DNA from: Chitinophagales bacterium
Lineage (GTDB): Bacteria > Bacteroidota > Bacteroidia > Chitinophagales > JADIYW01
Direction of reading: 5' to 3'
Assembly (NCBI GenBank): GCA_020636545.1
Contig: JACJXS010000011.1
Location: 1-64,000, forward strand
DNA: 64,000 bases
Positions 36,839 to 47,278 of the stretch are shown in pieces. The position numbers and the translations under genes are program-made. The notes under the pieces were generated by a model. It was not told the origin of the DNA and did no database searches. It saw only the letters and a program-made list of their open reading frames with translations. How positions within the stretch are numbered: position 1 is the stretch's first letter; each line of letters starts with the position of its first letter.

Positions 36839-38128
36839 TCAATGATTAGATACTTTTTTATCTAAGTCGTAAGTGTAAACATTGTAAGGAAAAATCAATT
36901 TTGCAAAGAAATTAGCAATCAAACAGCAAATTAGTAATGGAAAAAATAATTCATATCCATTAGGTACTAAATTACATATTAAAAATAAAGAAGTAAATGG
37001 TGCATAAATAGCAGCTGATAAAGTTGTTGCAGCTCCAATTAATGCAAAGTTTAATAATTGTAAGGAAGTTCCTAAATATACATTACAAATTAGAGCAAAA
37101 GCAACACCCAAAAATGCACCAGCAACAATACTAGGTGCAAAGACACCGCCATCGCCTCCAGCTCCCAATGTTAATGATGATGCTAATGGTTTTAGCAATG
37201 CAATAAACAATAAAAACAAAATTGAGTAATTATGATAACCACCAATCATTTCTTCTAATGCATGATAACTATCACCATAAATAAATGGAAAAAAACAAAT
37301 CATAGTGCCAACGGCTAATGCTCCAAGATTGACACGAATAAAATTATTATTTATTCCAGAGAAGTAGCCTTTAATTCTAAGTACCAAAATAGTAAAATAG
37401 ATAGACAAAGAACCACCAAACAAACTTAAAACTATCATAAAAGGAATAGCATACCAATTCCAACCAGTAACTGCAATGGGAAGAATAGGTTCAGGATGTA
37501 AAATCTGTAAAAAAATCCAGGCAACAAAGGTTGCTATTGTGCAACATAGTACAAAAGCTCGATTCATTTTTTTTGCAATCACTTCCCAAGCAAAAAGCCA
37601 ACCAGCTATCGGACTATTAAATAAAATTGCAATACCAGCGGCAACACCTGCACTCACCAATTCTCTTTTATAAGCTCTTGCTCCAAAATCTTTTTTATAA
37701 ACTGTATTGCCTAAAGTTGCAGTTGCCACCACCGTTGAGACTTCAATTCCTGTTGAACCTCCAAAAATTACAGTCAAAAAACCATTGATATAATGTGAGG
37801 GTAACTTGAATAATGGAAGATGGTCTTTAGGATAATCGAGTGTATTATAAATCTCACTAATGCCTTTGTTTTTCTTATTATGAAAAACATATTTTCTTAG
37901 ATAATATATAGAAGTAATACCAATAGTCGGTAGGAAAATATAAACTAATGGATGATATTGTTTCGCAGAGTGAAAAATTTGATGTTCAAAATATTCCGTA
38001 ATTCCCATTAAGCTAATTGCTAATAGTGAAGCAAATAGACCTATGGTAACAGCATAAATTATTAAAACAAAACTATCCTTTTTATTCATTCTACTCAATA
38101 CTGAATCAATACTCATAAGTTCTTTCAT
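36839..38128 (-). CDS. ClC-family chloride channel/transporter, divergent motifs
   Basis: A 429-residue polytopic protein. The gating region reads GGSTGIEVSTVVATATLGN, keeping the key Glu but replacing the usual GREGP with GIEVS; the first selectivity loop reads KNKGISEIYN where GSGIP is usual. The third loop GGDGGVFAPSIVAGAFLG matches GxFxP. There is no C-terminal CBS domain. Chloride, fluoride or another anion could be the substrate; sequence alone does not decide. It lies 13 bp from the convergent ffh end. Confidence 0.85.
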   Translation of the reverse strand: MKELMSIDSVLSRMNKKDSFVLIIYAVTIGLFASLLAISLMGITEYFEHQIFHSAKQYHPLVYIFLPTIGITSIYYLRKYVFHNKKNKGISEIYNTLDYPKDHLPLFKLPSHYINGFLTVIFGGSTGIEVSTVVATATLGNTVYKKDFGARAYKRELVSAGVAAGIAILFNSPIAGWLFAWEVIAKKMNRAFVLCCTIATFVAWIFLQILHPEPILPIAVTGWNWYAIPFMIVLSLFGGSLSIYFTILVLRIKGYFSGINNNFIRVNLGALAVGTMICFFPFIYGDSYHALEEMIGGYHNYSILFLLFIALLKPLASSLTLGAGGDGGVFAPSIVAGAFLGVAFALICNVYLGTSLQLLNFALIGAATTLSAAIYAPFTSLFLICNLVPNGYELFFPLLICCLIANFFAKLIFPYNVYTYDLDKKVSNH

Positions 38129-38265
38129 TAAGTATTGATTGGTTTTTATTAGGTATAAAAATAAAATGAATACCTAAAATTATACAACAGACTTATAAGA
38201 AATTATAAAAAGATATTTATAAATTCATTTTATATTAACGTGATTCAAATCGTATTAAAAAACAA

Positions 38266-38922
38266 TCATAATTTAATTGCTCTGGTCATTTCTCTTTTTC
38301 CAATTGGACCTGGCAAACTTTCAATATTAAAACCAACTGATTTTAGAGTTCTTTTTACAATTCCTTTAGCACAATATGTAACCAAACAACCGCCATCATC
38401 AAGCATATCATACATTTTTTGGAACATTTCAACTGTCCAAAGTTCATCTTGAGCTGAAGGTGCAAACGCATCATAATATATCAAATCAAATAACTGAGAA
38501 GGCTTATAATCATTAATATCTTGGAGATATTTTGTAAATCTAAAATTCTCTCCAATATTCAACATTTTATTAGACTTGATTTGATGAAGTTCTAAAAAAT
38601 TGGGATGATTAAAGTTTGGAAATTGTACTAATTTATTTATTGATTCCAATGTCAATGGGTATAACTCAATTGCATGATAATCTACAAAAACATTATGCTG
38701 TTGTGCATAATTCAAAGTTAGCAAGGCATTAAGCCCAGTTCCTAAACCCATTTCAAAAATCCGGATAGATGGTTGTTGCTTGGCTTTATAATCCAATCCT
38801 GCTTGAATAAATACATGTAAAGATTCTTGCATTGAACCATGAATTGAATGATAATGTTCATCAAAACGCTCAACATACAAAGTGGGGGAACCATCATTTG
38901 TTATTACCAAATCAATATCCAA
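38266..38922 (-). CDS. mnmD: tRNA mnm5s2U34 methyltransferase MnmD (TTG start)
   Basis: A 218-residue stand-alone version of the MnmC methyltransferase domain, which completes the methylaminomethyl group on wobble U34 of some tRNAs. Seen: SAM-binding FEMGLGTGLNALLTLNYA near residue 59, the acidic loop YHAIELYPLT, and the diagnostic YYDAFAPSAQDELWTVEMF near residue 137; C-terminal GPIGKREMTRA. The first codon is TTG at 38920-38922. There is no FAD-dependent C-terminal domain. Confidence 0.9.
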   Translation of the reverse strand: MDIDLVITNDGSPTLYVERFDEHYHSIHGSMQESLHVFIQAGLDYKAKQQPSIRIFEMGLGTGLNALLTLNYAQQHNVFVDYHAIELYPLTLESINKLVQFPNFNHPNFLELHQIKSNKMLNIGENFRFTKYLQDINDYKPSQLFDLIYYDAFAPSAQDELWTVEMFQKMYDMLDDGGCLVTYCAKGIVKRTLKSVGFNIESLPGPIGKREMTRAIKL

Positions 38923-38927
38923 AATCC

Positions 38928-41900
38928 TTAATTTTTATACAATTTAGAATAGTAAATTTTGTTCTTATTTTGCAATCCTAAGATGTAAATATTATTAGAT
39001 AATAATTGTATAGGAATATCAATGCTATTTTTATTGCTATCTATTTGAATGTTTTTCTGAAAAACAACACGTCCATCTAATTGCACTAAAACCAAATTAT
39101 AATTACCTAAAATTGAATTATTATGTTCAATATGTAATTGATTTTGACTAAAATAAGATTTAATTTGTAAAACATTTTTCTTTATGCCTGTCATATTCTC
39201 AAATTGAATGCTATCTACAAGCGATTGTATGCTAACACCAGAATTTAAGACCGCTTCTATACGATAATACAAAACCGTACCAATGGCAGCATTGCTATTA
39301 TGTATAAAATAATAATCAGAAGTATCTGAAATATTATGCAAACTATAAATACTGGCAATTTCTTGAAAATGCTGACCATCTATTGAATATTGAATATTAT
39401 ATTTTAAAACATTAGTATCACCAGTTGTATTCCAAGCTAAAATAGCATCATCGCCCATTTGATCTGCATCTAACGTTACAATCTGAGTGATTGGAACAAA
39501 TGTTGGGTTGATAGCTTTTGAAGTCAAATAAAACTCACCAAATTTTTGCGTATTCATTTCAACATAATAGCCATTTTCAAATGGAACAAAATATAAACTA
39601 TCGGTTGGGATTGAGACAAAATCTCCTTTAATATAATTATTTTCAAATACTACATCTTGATTAAAGCCATTGTATCTTAATGCAGCAATATCCCGCATAG
39701 AAAATAATTGACTATCTGTATTCAATAACATTAGGTATTCCTCATTTGTCAAATACAATCTAATTTTAAAATTTCCATCAACTTGATTTTCTGTATTAAT
39801 ACTCCAATTTCTTGGCAATAATGCTTTACCTTGATATTTCCTGACTTGATTACTTGCAAAATAGCCTACTGTTATATTTCCTAAGACTTTATTATCATCA
39901 TAAATTTCGGCAATAATTTTATCATCTTTCAAAATTGGTATCCAACCATTTCCATTAGAAACTGTATCAATAAATACAGAATCATTTAAAGGAATAGTAT
40001 AATTTGTTGCATAAACATGCCAATCATCAATAGCCAAACCTTCGCCAACTATACCTTCATCCGATTGCAACCTAACTCTAATAAATACATGTTGATTATT
40101 TAGTGTTGTATCAATATTTATTTTTGATGAAGCAACTTGCCAAGGCATCAATGTTTTATCCCATTTTGCTGCACCATTCATATTACCATAAAAATTAGTA
40201 CCACAATTAGCACAACCTATTCTATTCCATTCATTGCCATCAATAGAATATTCTGCCCAAGCTGAGTCATATAAGTTTTCAATATCTAATAAATGATTAA
40301 AGGCAACAGATGGTGTATTTTTAAGGCTTTGCATATTATAACAACCTAAATACAAACTCGAATTTTCACTATAATTATAAGTATCAAAAGTAGAATTCGT
40401 CCAAGCTTTATTGCCTTGAGCTGCCATTTTTGTATAAGTTTTATTTGGAGTACTCCAAGCCCAACTTGAGTTTTGTCCTTCTGGAATACATAAACTTGTT
40501 TGTTCAAAATTATTCAAGTAAGGCAACGAATCTATATATAAATTAGCAATAAAGCTTATTGCATCTGAAGTATCATTACCTTTATATTTGTCATCAACAT
40601 CATCAGCAATAACGTGAACTACATATTTACCACTTTGAGTTATAGCTAAGGTTTGATTAAAAGTATAATCAAAAGTTTGATAAGGCAATATAATATCACT
40701 AATGGTTTCACTCACTACATTTGCATTATCGACAATATAAGTAACTTTTAAGTTGCTTCGTGCTTGGTTACTTTGGTTGAGAATTTTAATTTTTATTGGA
40801 ATATTTTTGGACTCATTTAAGCATAAAATAGAGTCTTTTCCTTCTGTGCTATTTGCTAAGTCATTATTTGCAACATACAATTTAATATCATCAAAAGTAT
40901 AACCTCCACTTTTCGTTAATTCATTACTAGCTTTAGTGTTTGTTGTAGCTAATTTAATTTGAAATGAAGAAGATACTGTTTGTCCATTATCTACATATAA
41001 TAAATTGAATAGATTTATTGCTTGCACTCTATTATATTCTCCTTTAGGTGCTTTATTTTGAAATAAATTTAAAATTGGTATCCAAGTAGCCGTATCATTT
41101 CCTCTAGCATAAACAATATTATCAGTCGCAGTCTCGCCGTGTTGCATAAAACTTAAATCCAAGTAAATAATCGAATCTATATAATTTGCTAAATTAAGCG
41201 TAATAATATGACTACTTTTAATACTTCCAGTATTGCTATAATTATCTAAGGTCAATGCTCGTTTTCCAGACAATGCGTACATATTATCTCTAATTCTCCA
41301 ACGACCATATTTGTCGGTATTAAAATCGGCGTATTCCATACCATCAATCCCAAAAATATTAGTACTATAAGTTGCTCCAGAATTTTCAAAAGATTCTGTC
41401 CATGGTAACGAAATTGGTTCGTTGGCTAAGTGCTTTAAAGTATAAACTAAGGTATCATTATTAGGCAATGTATCTAAAGAGAATGAAGAATATGCTTTTA
41501 AGTTATAATTTCCAGCTAAACTCATATCATAATCATTACTTGCTTGTACTTGAATCGTATCATTTGAGTTTATAGTTCTTGAAATTGTTGAAGTATATAT
41601 TGTTCCTTCATTGACTTGATAAGATAAATTAAAATTTGAAATCGGGTTTGAACCATAATTCTTAATTACAAAAACAGGTTTTACTTGATTGCCTAACTGA
41701 GAAGAGGTATGCATACGACCGCCCATTGGATTTATTACTGTTAATACACCAATGTCGTTCAATTGAGAACATGCTGTAAAAGATGGCGTAAAAATCTTGG
41801 CAGTACTTTTATTACTTTCTACACCATCAACTGTTGCAGTCATTTCAACAACATAAGATTTGCCATTTACTAATCCTGTAAGTTGATAACTTAATTTAGA

Positions 41901-44111
41901 AGTGGTATCTACTTTTCGCCAAACGAAATCATCAAAAACATAAATGGTATAATATTGTACATTTGGAATCGCTGGCCATTTTATATTTGCTGATTTATCA
42001 CAAGGTGCAATTGTAATAAAGTTTGCATTAGGTCTGAAATTGATATTAAATGTAGCATTTGATGAATCTGAAAACTGTGAATTTATTGCTTTAATCAAAG
42101 CATTTTTGGTATTTATATTGGGTGTTGTCCACGTAAAAAATGCATCACGGCTATGTACATTTTTTATAAATGTCCAATTGATACCACTATCAATCGAATA
42201 ATAAAAACTAAGAGAATCTTCTACATTTCTTGTATTCCATGTAACGTTGAAGTTTGCTCCTGCATCTAATGTTTCTCCACCATCAGGATAGACAATATCA
42301 ATACCATTATTTTCAAACGTATAACTTATGCTATATTGCTGTTGGTCAGTTACAATATCTGTTCCATTTACTAAAATGGTATATGTTCCAGCAAGTGCAG
42401 AATCCAAAGTTACATATTCTATATTATTCAAATTATCGATGCCTCTTTGTGCTGGATTTTGATAAAATATAGGATTTAAAACCCAGGGTAGAATGGTATC
42501 ATTATTGGGCGTTATTAATTTTAAATCTACATTATTTACTAAAATTTTATGTTGTAAAGGATAAGCAGCAGGGTCTGTCCAACATAAAGTAATTGAAACA
42601 AAATCAGCATTTTGAGTTAATGTAAATTGATGATTATTTTGATTTTGATTACTAATATTTCCAATAATAAATTTATTATCAATAATATTTTGAACTGCTT
42701 TTTTAGCATCAGGGCGACCAAAACCTGCTCCATAATCTAATCCTTTTCGATACATATCTTCAGCCGTATTACATAACACAGCTTTGACTAAGCTTGAAGG
42801 TGGCAGAACCCCATTTTGTAATTTATACTTTTGTTGAACTAAAGTTGCAATACCAGCTATTTGTGGAGCTGAAAATGAAGAACCATATACTGTTGAAAAC
42901 GCAGTTCCTGGAGCACTTGCAGTATATGCAAAACCTTTTGCCACTAATTCTGGTTTTAATCTACCATCTGTTGTTGGACCACGCCCACTTGTTTCTACCA
43001 ACTTTTCATTCCGATATAAATATCCTACAGTTATTGCATTTTTAGTACCTTGGTATCCAATATCTAACGAATAAAAAGTATCATTAATTGCACAAAGATG
43101 AGCTGTATTTCCTGAGGCTACAACGTGTAAAACATTGGGATATTCATACGCTAACTTATCCATTTTACTAGCATCTAAAGTATATAAACCTGAAGCCGAT
43201 TTACAATGTGATTGTTCAAAATTATAGGAATGATTGGTTACATTCAATTGGTATTTTGAAATTCCATCTTTAATTTCTTGAATAATATTTCCCCAATTAT
43301 CCCAAGCATAAATATTGGATTTAGATGCAGCACCACTATGCAAATAACTTGTATTTCCACACATAGCTGCTGCACCTGCAACTTGTGTTGGATGCACATT
43401 ATAGGGCGAAAAACTCAATGTTTTATCAATATTAAAGACTCTGGTATCTTCTAAATTGATATGAGTTCCAATTGCGCCACCGTCCCAAATACCAATATTC
43501 ATATTTTCTCCATTTAGATTCAGTCCTCCTTTTGAAATTGGCATATTGACACTTGGCAAACGATCCATAATATATGAATCTGAAACTAATAATTGTTTGT
43601 CTTTATAATCTTTGCTTATCAATAAGACAAAAGGTAACTGTGCAAGTTCTGCTATTTTACTGGTTGTAATTTGTAATTTATAAATATTGTCATCTTCTAT
43701 AAAATCATATAAACTGACATTCAATGATTTTAATATTTCAATAGCATTTACTTTCTTAATTGTACTTGCAAATTGTACTTGTATATTTTGTATTGTAGCA
43801 GTTTTATCTATATCGTCAAATACTTTACTTTCAGGTTGTACATAATAAATTTTACTTGCAATTGAGTTAACTTTTTCTTTTGGAATATTAATTAGGTATT
43901 GATGATTTCCAATATAAGTTTCAATATTTTTGGCGTATGATTTTGCTATACTTTCAGATACAACTATGTATGCTTTATCTTCGGAAACAAAAAGGTGATT
44001 GTCTAATTTTTTATTATCGGAAGGTTGAATTTCAACCAATTGAATTGCTGAAAAAAGCAATGAATGTACACAAAATGTACACAACAGTAAAAGTAGCTTA
44101 TTCCATTTCAT
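38928..44111 (-). CDS. secreted S8 (subtilisin-like) protease with T9SS sorting domain
   Basis: A 1727-residue exoprotein starting at ATG 44109-44111 with signal peptide KWNKLLLLLCTFCVHSLLFS. Catalytic triad of the S8 domain: Asp in NIGIWDGGAIGTHINLE (~211), His in NVHPTQVAGAAAMCG (~240), Ser in GSSFSAPQIAGIATL (~408). A P/proprotein-like beta domain follows (QFTLTQNADFVSITLCWTDP), then Ig/FN3-like modules (~700-775), CARDB-like stretches and a C-terminal T9SS sorting domain (NIYILGLQNKNKIYYSK). Likely an extracellular or cell-surface protease. An upstream in-frame start would add 18 residues before the signal peptide and is disfavoured. Confidence 0.92.
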   Translation of the reverse strand: MKWNKLLLLLCTFCVHSLLFSAIQLVEIQPSDNKKLDNHLFVSEDKAYIVVSESIAKSYAKNIETYIGNHQYLINIPKEKVNSIASKIYYVQPESKVFDDIDKTATIQNIQVQFASTIKKVNAIEILKSLNVSLYDFIEDDNIYKLQITTSKIAELAQLPFVLLISKDYKDKQLLVSDSYIMDRLPSVNMPISKGGLNLNGENMNIGIWDGGAIGTHINLEDTRVFNIDKTLSFSPYNVHPTQVAGAAAMCGNTSYLHSGAASKSNIYAWDNWGNIIQEIKDGISKYQLNVTNHSYNFEQSHCKSASGLYTLDASKMDKLAYEYPNVLHVVASGNTAHLCAINDTFYSLDIGYQGTKNAITVGYLYRNEKLVETSGRGPTTDGRLKPELVAKGFAYTASAPGTAFSTVYGSSFSAPQIAGIATLVQQKYKLQNGVLPPSSLVKAVLCNTAEDMYRKGLDYGAGFGRPDAKKAVQNIIDNKFIIGNISNQNQNNHQFTLTQNADFVSITLCWTDPAAYPLQHKILVNNVDLKLITPNNDTILPWVLNPIFYQNPAQRGIDNLNNIEYVTLDSALAGTYTILVNGTDIVTDQQQYSISYTFENNGIDIVYPDGGETLDAGANFNVTWNTRNVEDSLSFYYSIDSGINWTFIKNVHSRDAFFTWTTPNINTKNALIKAINSQFSDSSNATFNINFRPNANFITIAPCDKSANIKWPAIPNVQYYTIYVFDDFVWRKVDTTSKLSYQLTGLVNGKSYVVEMTATVDGVESNKSTAKIFTPSFTACSQLNDIGVLTVINPMGGRMHTSSQLGNQVKPVFVIKNYGSNPISNFNLSYQVNEGTIYTSTISRTINSNDTIQVQASNDYDMSLAGNYNLKAYSSFSLDTLPNNDTLVYTLKHLANEPISLPWTESFENSGATYSTNIFGIDGMEYADFNTDKYGRWRIRDNMYALSGKRALTLDNYSNTGSIKSSHIITLNLANYIDSIIYLDLSFMQHGETATDNIVYARGNDTATWIPILNLFQNKAPKGEYNRVQAINLFNLLYVDNGQTVSSSFQIKLATTNTKASNELTKSGGYTFDDIKLYVANNDLANSTEGKDSILCLNESKNIPIKIKILNQSNQARSNLKVTYIVDNANVVSETISDIILPYQTFDYTFNQTLAITQSGKYVVHVIADDVDDKYKGNDTSDAISFIANLYIDSLPYLNNFEQTSLCIPEGQNSSWAWSTPNKTYTKMAAQGNKAWTNSTFDTYNYSENSSLYLGCYNMQSLKNTPSVAFNHLLDIENLYDSAWAEYSIDGNEWNRIGCANCGTNFYGNMNGAAKWDKTLMPWQVASSKINIDTTLNNQHVFIRVRLQSDEGIVGEGLAIDDWHVYATNYTIPLNDSVFIDTVSNGNGWIPILKDDKIIAEIYDDNKVLGNITVGYFASNQVRKYQGKALLPRNWSINTENQVDGNFKIRLYLTNEEYLMLLNTDSQLFSMRDIAALRYNGFNQDVVFENNYIKGDFVSIPTDSLYFVPFENGYYVEMNTQKFGEFYLTSKAINPTFVPITQIVTLDADQMGDDAILAWNTTGDTNVLKYNIQYSIDGQHFQEIASIYSLHNISDTSDYYFIHNSNAAIGTVLYYRIEAVLNSGVSIQSLVDSIQFENMTGIKKNVLQIKSYFSQNQLHIEHNNSILGNYNLVLVQLDGRVVFQKNIQIDSNKNSIDIPIQLLSNNIYILGLQNKNKIYYSKLYKN

Positions 44112-44181
44112 AATTTTATTTTTAGATATTACTACTAAAAATAATAAATATTTTGGATAAGTCAAATTAATAGAAAGTTTC

Positions 44182-44394
44182 TTATACTTTTAATTCTAAA
44201 ATATTATTTGAAGTACAAGCTATATTGCTAAATTTAAGCGTATCAAGTATTGCTATACTTTCCAACAATTCATGATATAGTTGTTCTAAATCAGTATCTA
44301 TTTTCATTTCATTTACAATCATTTCATTTTCTAATGTATTTGTTTCATTGTAAATAAATTTCAATAAAAAATCAGGTGTAAAAATATCTGACAT
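44182..44394 (-). CDS. small conserved acidic protein
   Basis: 70 residues, ATG 44392-44394. The N-terminus FTPDFLLKFIYNETNTLENE followed by a helical Leu/Glu-rich body resembles short proteins found in Chitinophagales-type genomes that look like the cytoplasmic part of an anti-sigma factor. No membrane helix is present. Function unknown; it is a real gene judging by the recognisable N-terminal pattern and gene spacing. Confidence 0.6.
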   Translation of the reverse strand: MSDIFTPDFLLKFIYNETNTLENEMIVNEMKIDTDLEQLYHELLESIAILDTLKFSNIACTSNNILELKV

Positions 44395-44478
44395 AAAATT
44401 TCTTTTTAATCAATAACGAAAAAAAAAGAAGAATATTGTATTCTAGAAAATTAAACACGCTAATTAAAAAAATTTCAA

Positions 44479-45420
44479 TTATTGTTTGTCAAAAAATGCA
44501 TTAACATCATTCAATACTTTTTCAGGATACTCAGCCATTGGCACGTGTCCACAAGAATCATAAACTATCATAGTACTGTTTTTAATATCTTGATGAAAGC
44601 GTTCAGCAAATTTTGAGTTTATAATAATATCTTCTTTTCCCCAAAGTATTAATGTTGGAACTTGAATGTTTTTTATTTTATTTTGGTCAGGATAATTTTT
44701 AGAATTGGACATACAAATAATTTGTTCCAAAGCACCTTTTCTATTCCAAAAATCATTCATTCGCTGCGTTTTTTCAGCACTCAAATTGGATTTATGATAA
44801 AATACTCTATTCACCCCATTTTCTGTCATAAAATAAGGTACTCCTCTTTTTAAGAATGCAGTAATTATTGGGTTTTGAAATCTTTTAACACCTGCAGATT
44901 TTTCAACTTCTTTCATATCGTAACCAGCACTATTCAACAGAACCAATTTCTTTACTTTATCAGGATGTTCTAATGTCAGTACCCACGACATCATTCCACC
45001 TAAGGAATTTCCCATCACATAAAAACTATCTAAATGTAGCGTATCTATAAGAAAATTAAAATATTCATTATAAATAGAGTTAAAATCTGTTTGCGGTGTA
45101 GGTTTACCAGGAAATTCTGACAAGCCAAATCCCGGCACATCAATTCTTATAACTTTATAATTTGGATTTAATAAGTGATCTAATTTTTCAAAATCTTTAA
45201 AACTTCCTCCAAATCCATGTATCATCAATATTGGGAAGCCTTTTCCACTTTCTGTATAATGAATTTCCGCACCTTTCCACTGTATAAATTTCGAGTTTGG
45301 TTCTTTATATTTTTCTTTTATATATTCACGTGATAAGGTCAAATCTTTTCTTAGAAAAAACACATAAATACCTACAAATAATAAGAGAATTAAAAAGAAA
45401 AAAAGTAGTTTTTTGAACAT
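44479..45420 (-). CDS. alpha/beta-fold hydrolase with N-terminal membrane anchor
   Basis: A 313-residue protein with an N-terminal hydrophobic segment (LLFFFLILLLFVGIYVFF). Hydrolase core: oxyanion region ILMIHGFGGSFKDFEKLDHL, nucleophile Ser in YVMGNSLGGMMSWVL near residue 142, acid Asp in LILWGKEDIIIN near residue 262, His in DSCGHVPMAEYP near residue 292. The substrate cannot be told from sequence. It stands alone, convergent with nothing close. Confidence 0.88.
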   Translation of the reverse strand: MFKKLLFFFLILLLFVGIYVFFLRKDLTLSREYIKEKYKEPNSKFIQWKGAEIHYTESGKGFPILMIHGFGGSFKDFEKLDHLLNPNYKVIRIDVPGFGLSEFPGKPTPQTDFNSIYNEYFNFLIDTLHLDSFYVMGNSLGGMMSWVLTLEHPDKVKKLVLLNSAGYDMKEVEKSAGVKRFQNPIITAFLKRGVPYFMTENGVNRVFYHKSNLSAEKTQRMNDFWNRKGALEQIICMSNSKNYPDQNKIKNIQVPTLILWGKEDIIINSKFAERFHQDIKNSTMIVYDSCGHVPMAEYPEKVLNDVNAFFDKQ

Positions 45421-45539
45421 AACTGAAATTTATAATTTATAAAAATAAGAAAATCAATTGGTATCTATATTTTAAAACAAGTTAAATTTGAATATAAAAA
45501 TCCAAATGATTATTTTTGGATTCTTAATTTTTACAGCTA

Positions 45540-45926
45540 ATGGCAATCTCAATTTTTGATACGTTAATTAAAAAAGCGGAAGCATTAATTGCTTCAGATG
45601 GAAAAGTATCTCAATTATTAGATGAGTTTTTTTTAATGGTAGGAAAATCAACTGAAAAATTATATAAAATTCAAGATTCTGTTGTTACATTAGGCAGATT
45701 GTTGAGAGCTTGGGTAAAAGGTGATTATAAAAACATCAGTACTTCCTCTATTATTGCTGCCGTTGCCGCAATTATTTACTTTGTAAATCCATTAGATTTA
45801 ATACCTGATTTCATTCCAATTATTGGACAAATAGATGATATTTTAGTATTGGGTTATTTTGTAAAAATATTGAATAAAGAAATTGAGAAATTTATGGCTT
45901 GGGAAGCTGCCCAAGGCAATCAATAG
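45540..45926 (+). CDS. DUF1232 (YkvA-like) membrane-associated protein
   Basis: 128 residues. The DUF1232 core is IAAVAAIIYFVNPLDLIPDF followed by IPIIGQIDDILVLGYFVKIL (residues ~78-115), a hairpin membrane segment with a conserved Pro-Asp pattern. Function of the family is unknown. It is divergent from the hydrolase and convergent with rpe. Confidence 0.85.
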   Translation: MAISIFDTLIKKAEALIASDGKVSQLLDEFFLMVGKSTEKLYKIQDSVVTLGRLLRAWVKGDYKNISTSSIIAAVAAIIYFVNPLDLIPDFIPIIGQIDDILVLGYFVKILNKEIEKFMAWEAAQGNQ

Positions 45927-45983
45927 GTCATCTTGATTAATATTGATTACTAATAAAAGCTTATTGGTTCTGCTTTATTTGTA

Positions 45984-46646
45984 TTAATTGCGACTAACTA
46001 ATTTCAATTGTGCTATTGTCTCAATAGGATTTTCTGATTTAAAAACGGCATTTCCAGCTACCAAAATATTAGCACCAGCTGCTACTAATTGTTTTGCATT
46101 TTGCAATCCAACGCCGCCATCAATTTCTATTAAAGCTTTGCTTTTATTTTTGGTAATTAAGTCTTTTAATTTTTCCACTTTTTTATAAGTATTTTCAATA
46201 AAAGATTGTCCGCCAAAACCTGGATTCACACTCATCACACAAACTAAATCTATATCAGCAACAATATCTTCCAATAAACTAATATTTGTATGTGGATTGA
46301 TGGCTACACCAGCTTTCATTCCTGCATTTTTTATTGCTTGTATAGTTCTGTGTAAATGCGTACAAGCTTCGTAATGAACTGTCAAAATATCAGCACCAAT
46401 TTCTTTAAATTGTTGAATATAATTTTGAGGTTCTACAATCATTAAATGAACATCAAAAGTTTTGTTACTCAATTTTTTCATAGCTTGAATTACAGGTAAT
46501 CCAAATGAAATATTAGGTACAAAAACACCGTCCATTACATCAATATGAATAAATTCAGCCTCACTTTCGTTCAGCATTTTAAAATCAGCTTCTAAATTGG
46601 CAAAATTTGCAGATAAAACCGATGGAGCTATTATTGGAAAATTCAT
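45984..46646 (-). CDS. rpe: ribulose-phosphate 3-epimerase
   Basis: Interconverts ribulose and xylulose 5-phosphates in the pentose phosphate pathway. TIM-barrel motifs: IIAPSVLSANFANLEADF, metal site FIHIDVMDGVFVPNISFG, TFDVHLMIVEPQNYI, CVMSVNPGFGGQSFIE and phosphate-binding IEIDGGVGLQNA. ATG 46644-46646 gives the family N-terminus MNFPIIAPS; a TTG two codons upstream is not needed. Length 220. Confidence 0.96.
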   Translation of the reverse strand: MNFPIIAPSVLSANFANLEADFKMLNESEAEFIHIDVMDGVFVPNISFGLPVIQAMKKLSNKTFDVHLMIVEPQNYIQQFKEIGADILTVHYEACTHLHRTIQAIKNAGMKAGVAINPHTNISLLEDIVADIDLVCVMSVNPGFGGQSFIENTYKKVEKLKDLITKNKSKALIEIDGGVGLQNAKQLVAAGANILVAGNAVFKSENPIETIAQLKLVSRN

Positions 46647-46665
46647 GTACAAAGATACATTTTTT

Positions 46666-47223
46666 TCAGTATTTATTACTGTACATTGCTATTTGTATTT
46701 TTTCAATTTGTTTAAAATGTCTGACAATATGATTAATAAAAAACTGAAATGTATCGCCCAACTTTAATTTCAATAGACTTGATATTGACGTCTCAATTTT
46801 TATCTTATTTAAACTAACATTTTTGGCTTGATGGAGAATAGAAATTAACTTTTTTTGCTGACTTAAAAACTTATCAATTACGCTTTTATCAAGTTGTGCA
46901 TTCAAAGGATTTTTATCTTTAAAAGTCTTCATTTTATTTAGTTTTTCTTTAGGCAACATACTTTCTGCAAAGTAATTTCCCAATAATCCACTTTTAATAT
47001 CGAGTTCAGATTTTGTTTTAGAATTTTTGATTTTAGTTTCAATCTGTAACAAATAAAAATCTCCGTATAAATTTAGATGCTCCAAACATTCCAAAATATT
47101 CCAAGACGTATTATTTTCTCTCCAAGTCAAAATATCCAAATCAAAGGTTTTAAATTTTTCAGCTTGATATGTAATTTGATTAGTTTGCTCTATTAATGAT
47201 TGTAATAATTTTTCTGATTGCAT
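46666..47223 (-). CDS. DinB-family protein
   Basis: A 185-residue four-helix-bundle protein. The DinB pattern shows as NTSWNILECLEHLNLYGDF near residue 44 and a C-terminal FQFFINHIVRHFKQIEKIQI, whose conserved His residues (H in EHL, H in NHIVRHF) would bind a metal. Family members are thiol-dependent transferases or of unknown role. ATG 47221-47223 is preferred to an upstream TTG. It lies 55 bp beyond the Crp-like regulator gene on the same strand. Confidence 0.8.
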   Translation of the reverse strand: MQSEKLLQSLIEQTNQITYQAEKFKTFDLDILTWRENNTSWNILECLEHLNLYGDFYLLQIETKIKNSKTKSELDIKSGLLGNYFAESMLPKEKLNKMKTFKDKNPLNAQLDKSVIDKFLSQQKKLISILHQAKNVSLNKIKIETSISSLLKLKLGDTFQFFINHIVRHFKQIEKIQIAMYSNKY

Positions 47224-47278
47224 AATTAAAATTTTATGCAAAGTTTTAAAATGTTTTTCTGATAAACATTGATTGTAA

